DNA of 64,000 nt, from the NCBI RefSeq assembly GCF_000220395.1, contig NW_004085940.1:62001-126000 (forward strand), in the 5' to 3' direction. The notes beneath the pieces are model-generated. The model made no database searches and had not been told where the DNA came from. It saw only the letters and a list, made by a program, of their open reading frames with translations. Origin of the DNA: Ichthyophthirius multifiliis. Taxonomy: Eukaryota; Ciliophora; Oligohymenophorea; Hymenostomatida. This document shows positions 58,050 through 64,000 of this stretch, piece after piece; within the stretch, counting starts at the first letter, position 1, and the number at the start of each line of letters is the position of its first letter. A program made the translations under genes and the position numbers.

Positions 58050-60301
58050 TCAATAATAATTAAACAATAAATTAAATTTATATTTATTATCATTTTATTT
58101 TTCTGTATTTTTTTAGACATCTGTATTACTTTAAATTTTATTTATTTCTTTATTATTCGCATTCATATTTTATATTTTATCGAATTTTTTTTAATTTTAA
58201 AGCTAATTTTATTAATTATCTTATAAATTCTTATTATTTTAATTTATTTCTTTATTAATATTATTTTCATATAAATTTTCGTACCTATTAAAAGTTAATC
58301 CTCTTACCTTTTTTTTTTATTATTAAATATATTATAAATATTATAACCTTATCTTATTTATGAAATAATTTCAATCCATTAGTTTCATTTTTAATTACTA
58401 TTTCTTGTTTTTTCTCATTTAAAATATTTTATACTTATAAGCTCGCATCGCTATTTTATTTTTAATTTTTATCTAATATTTATACATGATTATTTTATGT
58501 TTTCTATGTTTTTATTTCAAATTAATCATTTTGCTTTTTTAAAATATCTAATATTTCTTTACATATAGGTTTCTATTATATAATATTTTTATAAATAAAA
58601 ATTATTTTTTTCATATTACATTTATTTCATCTATATATTTTTTTAGTTAAATGTATTCTTTTTTCAAAAACTTTTAGCTTTATTCATATTATATATTAAG
58701 TTATTTCTCTTTTTACTCATTTTCATCTTTAAATTTTAACATTTACTAATTTTTTATAAAAATATAAATTTTGCTATTATATTTATTTTATATTAACTGT
58801 TTCTAAAAGCTTTTCTTTATTATTTGCTAATTCTAATTCTTAAACTAAATTTAAAACTTTATCTTATAATCTTTTATTTTCACTTATATAGATGTTTTAG
58901 TTTATATATAAATATTCTCCTTTAATTTTATTATCTATTTTTACTTCTTCCTTTAATATATTAAAACGATAATTATTTTTCAAATATTGTATTTATAAAT
59001 AAAATTAATTACATAATCTTATAGTAAATTCGTTAACTATTATTTTATTGTTTCTTAAGTTTTTAATTAATTTTATTAAATTTAAATAACTAACTAATCA
59101 ATATTTTGAACATAAGGTTATTAAAATTTGATTTCCTGTAAAATAATTTGTTTAAAAGTATCAAGCAAATTATTTTAAGGATCTTAAAATAGATTATTTG
59201 CAATATGTTCGTAATTATTATTAGAAGCAATCGTTTATACAATTTTTCCTTTAGTTTAATGTTAATTTTAATCAAAAAGGACTTAACATTATTAAGTATT
59301 ATTATTTTTCATTTATTCTTCCTCTGCTTTATCGATTCTTTGTCTTAGTATTTCATGTGTTTTTTTAGCCTTTTATAAATATTTTATTTAATTTTTTTAT
59401 TTTTTTACTTTTTCTAATATTATACCAAAATAATTAGTTAATTAACTTTCTTACTTTAGTTTTTTCTTAGTTATTTTTTATTTTTAATAATTTATACTTT
59501 CAGTAAGTTATAAAGAATTAAGTACATATTCTAAGCTTTAATTTAATGTATTTAATCTTAATATTTCATATCGTAATAAAGCTATATTTACATTTTATTA
59601 ACTTTCGCTTAAATTTAATTGAAATAGATCTTTTTTTAAATAAAGAAATAATTTATTTAATATTAAAAAATTAATATATTTACTTTAATTAAATTAAGCC
59701 TCTAAGTCTTTAATAACTTCTTAAAATCTTTATTACGAAATATAATTTTAATTTATAACTTTTCTTATTTCTTTTACATAAAATTTAACATTATTTTTTA
59801 TATTTAATTATTCAACTTGATTTTCTAAAAAAGTTTTAGATTCAATTTAGTTAATGCTTTTATCTTATAAATACAATTCTAAAAACATTTTATTTTATAT
59901 TTCTGTTTTTTCTTATAAATATAAAATATTCTATATTTTTTATTTTTTAAAAATCAATATATTTTGTATTTTTATACTTTTCCTTCTGATTATTTTAATG
60001 CTTTTTCAAGTAAACATATTTATCTTTTTATTTATTCATAATCTTAAATAGATATATTATTTTAATTTTAAATTTGAATTTTTAATTGCTATTCTTTATC
60101 TTCACAGTAATTAAGTAATTTATCTCTCATTTCTAAATTTTCTTTTTCAAGCTGTTTTTTTTTTTAGAAAATAAAAAAGATATTATTTTTAATATTACTT
60201 ATCGAATATAAATTTATTATTTTTCAATTGTAGTCTCCATATCTTAAAATTAACTCTTGTAATTACAAATTTCATCAGCACATTATTCTAATTTTTACTT
60301 A

Positions 60302-60358
<57 letters not shown>

Positions 60359-62586
60359 TTATTTATTTTATTTATTTATATATTAATTTTTACATTAAGT
60401 AATATATTCTTTTAAATAATAACATAATCATCTGAATTACTGATATTATTATTATTTTCATTACTATAAATATTATTAGAATTCCCATCAAAGTTTTTTA
60501 CAATTTATTTTCCATTATTAATATTTAAACTCGAATCATAATTTGAAGGTATTTTTTAAATAGCATCCTCATTCGGTATATTGTTTTCCTAATTTTACTT
60601 AATTTTCTGAATTTCAATTTAAGCATCTAAAAGTTCTCTTTTAAGTTATTAAATAATTTTCTACAATGCATCAGGTGAATTCTTTATATTCATTTTAAAA
60701 TGATTTTTTATAAATTTAGCTCTAGTAGCAAACTTTAAGGTGGACAAAGTTTCCTCTAAACTACTTGAATGGCTTGAACATGTTACAATAAGTGAAGTTT
60801 TGAAATTTCCTCCTAAACTCTCTTATAGTATTCTAGTTAATTTTGAATCTCTGTATGGAATATGATCACTATTTGATGTAAGTGAATGAATCACATTACC
60901 TAAACAACTTAAAGATAAGTTAATTTTTTTAGCTTCTTCTAATATGTCACCAACAGCACCTGTTTTTCCAACTTTTTCACTTCCAGCTAAGTCCACAAGG
61001 TTTAGTTTTCCTTTTTTTTCAGTGTCATTGGGATATCTTTGCTTTATTTCTAACATAAATATTGTATGGGAACGTGAACTGTATTAATTTATTCGAGTAG
61101 CTGAAACTTTTCTGGCTTATTCGCCTAATTCTAATATTGTTAAAAGTTCATTTTATGCTCCTACTGACTTTTATAATTAATTTATTTATTTATAATTTTT
61201 TTTTTTTTAATTTTTTTTTTTTGTTTTTACTAATTAAGTTAATCCTTCAACATAAATGCCTCGAGTTGTTGATTCTTTAATTTTTAAATCCTATTTTTAA
61301 ACCGATAATAAATCATATAATGTTTCCTTATAAATTTCAAGCATAGAACATGTTAATATAAATTCGATATCAAATTAACACGTATTAATAGTTTTAAATA
61401 TATGTTCACTATAAATGAAAAAATATATATAAATTATTTATATTTATTTTTTTATTATTATATACATAGATCTTGGAATTATTCCTTTTAAGGTTTTATT
61501 GTAAATATCTCCAAACATACTATATGTTTTCCTGATCCAGTTTATCCGTAAGCAAAGATAGTCCCATTATAACCATTCATTATATCATTAATTGTTTCTT
61601 TTCCTACATGTTCATATACTTTATGTTATGTAGTGTTATAATCAAATACAAAATCCATAGTAAATACAGTTTAATCAGGTAATAAAACAACTGTCTTATT
61701 ATCTGGATGTAAACAACAATCCTAACCTAAAGAATTTTTACTTAATTCAATTTCCATTTTATTAAAAGGCCTAAAACGGGCAAACACTTTAGTATTTATA
61801 CATCTTTCGTTATTTTATAAGGCCTATTATAAAATTGTATTTGAGGGACTTTTTGATAAATTATTTGATATTGGTTATTTTTCATTTTAGATCTATTTAT
61901 TTTATTTGATATTATATTTTTTTTAATAAATTTACAATATTTTATTAAGTTTTATCCTATTTTATTTGTTTTGATTGATTGATTGTTTTTTCTTTTTAAA
62001 TAGTATTTGGAATATTTAATTTTTATGATTGATTTTATGTGCTTCTGCTTTTAGAACGATCTATAACATATTTATTTTCTTTTTTATTTTTTACTTATAT
62101 TTATTAACGCAGTTGCTCAATTTAAATATTTTAACAAGTTAAATTTTGACTATTTGGGTTACTACTTCTAGGAGAATATATTATATTTTAAGATTTAGGT
62201 TCCTAAAGATTCCATGTTTCTGAATTATTTATATAATTTTCAATTTAATTAGAAAATACAGAATTATTTTAATCTTTTTTTATTTTTATTTTTTATTATT
62301 TAAATAAAAATGAAATGTACTCTAGGTTATTATATTTTGCATTGAATTAGTTTCAATTTGGGGAAATTCTTAAATTTAATTATTATAATCTATACTTACT
62401 TTTTAACTATTGGGAACGTTCTTCGAAAATTATGTATTAGATTGTGTACTCTTTATTCTTATTTTTAATTTGTTTTTTTTTTAAATTAATTTTATTTAAA
62501 TTTAATAAAAAAATTAAAAACCTGTTTTTATAGTCATTTTGTAACAAACTATTTTAATTATATTCAAGATAAAAGTCTTTTTTCAT
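58050..62586 (-). CDS. Kinesin with N-terminal motor, N-terminal extension and long coiled coil
   Basis: ATG 62586 ([12 protein letters not shown]) begins an extension of about 170-190 residues, Asn/Gln/Ser-rich, before the motor. The motor shows [10 protein letters not shown], the P-loop GQTGSGK-YSMFG, switch [12 protein letters not shown], switch [11 protein letters not shown] and the neck-proximal [15 protein letters not shown]. Introns were placed at 62458-62521, 62274-62320, 61893-61935, 61409-61465, 61168-61230 and 60298-60393; all keep frame. The P-loop lacks one base: the A4 run (T4 at 61527-61530) must be A5 to read GKTYSM. The remainder is a coiled coil of some 700 residues ending NLLFNYY, TGA 58050-58052. 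It is a plus-end-type motor by organisation; the subfamily is not settled. Confidence 0.9.
60298..60393 (-). other. Intron with (TA)n tract in kinesin gene
   Basis: This 96-nt intron joins KNILLN to QKLEQCADEI. It contains a (TA)n run at about 60304-60349. Confidence 0.8.
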
Positions 62587-63113
62587 TTTGTATAATTTAC
62601 TTTTAAAAAAAAATTCTTATTTTTTATAAATTTTTTTATTATTAAATAAAGTCAAATTTAAATGTAAAATTAAATTAATATTTAAAATAATAATTATATT
62701 AGAATTTTAAAAATTAATAAAAATATAAGTAATTGAAAAAAAAAATATATAAAAAACAAATAAACTTTAAATTTTTTTTAATAATTTTGTTATATAAAAA
62801 ATTTTAGTTTATATATATTATATCTATTTAATTTGAAATTAATATATTTAATATTTATTTATTTATAAAATATAGATATTTTAACTTAATATATAAATTA
62901 TAATATCCATAAAAATAAAAGCAAAAATATAGCATTTTTTTATTTAATATTACTTATACTAAAATTTATTTCATTATTTCAACATAATAATATATATATG
63001 AATATAAAATTATTAAATATAAATTTAATTTTATTTAATAATTAAATTATTTTATAATAAAGTATTATAATTACAATTACATTAGAATTATAATTACAAA
63101 ATATAATAAATAA
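62587..63113. other. Divergent AT-only intergenic region
   Basis: About 530 bases of A/T lie between divergent kinesin and methyltransferase genes. No element is recognised. Confidence 0.6.
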
Positions 63114-64000
63114 ATGAATATTCTACCAAAGTAATATAGCGATTTTCAAACAAAAACATATTGGGACTAATTCTTTTAAAAACTAAAAGAATAAAAAGAC
63201 GAAAGCAATCAATTTTTTGAATGGTATGGAAACTTCAAAGAATATGATTCTGTTTTAAATTAATTTTTAGACAAAAATTAAAAAATACTAAATATAGGAT
63301 GCGGTAATTCCTTATTTTCAGAAGAAATGTATGATTCAGGTTTTAAAAATATCATAAATAATGATTTTTCAGAAAACATTATTAATGAAATGTCTCAAAG
63401 AAGCTTAAATATTAGACCATTTATGAAATATGAAGTAATGGATGTTTACAATATGACCTATTAGCCTGAATCTTTTGATATAATTATTGACAAAGGACTC
63501 CTCGATGCAATATATCCAGTCGAAAATGAGGAAAATAATCAAAAAATAACAAATTTATTTAATGATTTTTGCAAAATATTAACAAATAAAGAGTATTAAT
63601 CTAGATATATATGTATAAGTTTACTCCAAAGTCATGTTTTAAATATTCTTTTGGAATTTTTTCAACCAAGAAATTATTAAATAACTATATATGAAATTCT
63701 AATTGAAAATTCTAAGATTTTTCCATTTATGGTTGATATATAAAAATCGAAAAATAAAAATAATAAAATTGAATTGCAATTGAGAAATAAAATAAAATAA
63801 TAATTTTAGGTTAAAGACTTAAAATTTTAAATTAGAAAAATATAAACATAAAATAGATATATAGATTAAGTTAATGTGTTTCATCCTGGATAGAGATTTT
63901 AGATTGAAATTTGGGATAATAAAAATAATAAAAATTCTGAAATTCCGAAATATACACTTACTGTAGTTGATTCTTTGAATAAAAAAATTCTAGATAATGT
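63114..64000 (+). CDS. METTL13/EFMT-like methyltransferase, 3'-partial
   Basis: ATG 63114 starts MNILPKQYSDFQTKTYWDQF, followed by EWYGNFKEYDSVL, the SAM-binding motif ILNIGCGNSLFSEEMYDSG, the acidic NNDFSENII (motif II), YEVMDVYNM and SFDIIIDKGLLDAI. This block order (YW..F.....EWY, GCGNS..SE.MYD.G, IIDKG..DA) is typical of the N-terminal methyltransferase of METTL13 and related eEF1A lysine/N-terminal methyltransferases. The gene runs off the right edge without a stop, so a C-terminal spermidine-synthase-like domain cannot be checked. No intron was needed in the visible 887 nt. It is cytosolic by inference. Confidence 0.85.

Noticed and set aside
61860-61940. Apparent frameshift upstream of the kinesin motor
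   Set aside because: A 43-nt GT...AG intron at 61893-61935 restores the frame, so no indel is needed.

Overview
This window looks like macronuclear DNA of an oligohymenophorean ciliate. Conserved proteins (CCT3, FKBP12, a copper transporter, PUS7, a P4-ATPase) read through only if TAA and TAG mean glutamine, and every gene I could close ends in TGA. The DNA is extremely AT-rich, introns are short (about 40-190 nt, GT...AG), and intergenic DNA is almost pure A/T. This fits a hymenostome close to Tetrahymena; the base composition suggests something like Ichthyophthirius, but that species call is inference. Standard ORF calling breaks nearly every gene, so the genes below were read by hand with the ciliate code, and exons were placed by frame and splice sites. 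Exon sums divisible by three were used as a check where stated.

Layout. 1-8.5 kb: a trypsin-like plus WD-repeat gene (-), an N-myristoylated AGC kinase (-), a Ctr copper transporter (+), a tandem cyclic-nucleotide-binding protein (-) and a membrane-anchored aspartyl protease (+). 8.9-19.3 kb: a FAM161-like ciliary/centrosomal protein (+), a small unknown gene (-), a class I-type PI3-kinase (-) and a secreted BPI/TULIP-like protein (-). 20.5-35.7 kb: a very large surface protein (+), a TraB-domain protein (+), an unknown gene (-), a small single-pass membrane protein (-), a phospholipid scramblase (-), an oddly GC-rich ORF (-), a second cyclic-nucleotide-binding protein (-) and FKBP12 (-). 36.7-46.4 kb: a P4-ATPase flippase, a mitochondrial carrier and PUS7-type pseudouridine synthase (all +). 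48.1-64 kb: a PP2C phosphatase (+), an Asn/Gln-rich coiled-coil protein (+), an unknown coiled-coil gene (-), CCT3 (+), a kinesin (-) and a METTL13-like methyltransferase that runs off the right edge (+).

Themes: signalling (PI3K, AGC kinase with an Akt-like tail motif, two cNMP-binding proteins, PP2C), membrane lipid asymmetry (flippase, scramblase, TULIP), and cilium/cytoskeleton (FAM161, kinesin, CCT3). There are no operons. I saw no tRNA, rRNA, CRISPR, transposon or virus-like element. Several conserved genes carry one missing base in a homopolymer run (FKBP12, kinesin P-loop, TraB and others). The consistency suggests sequencing undercalls rather than real pseudogenes.
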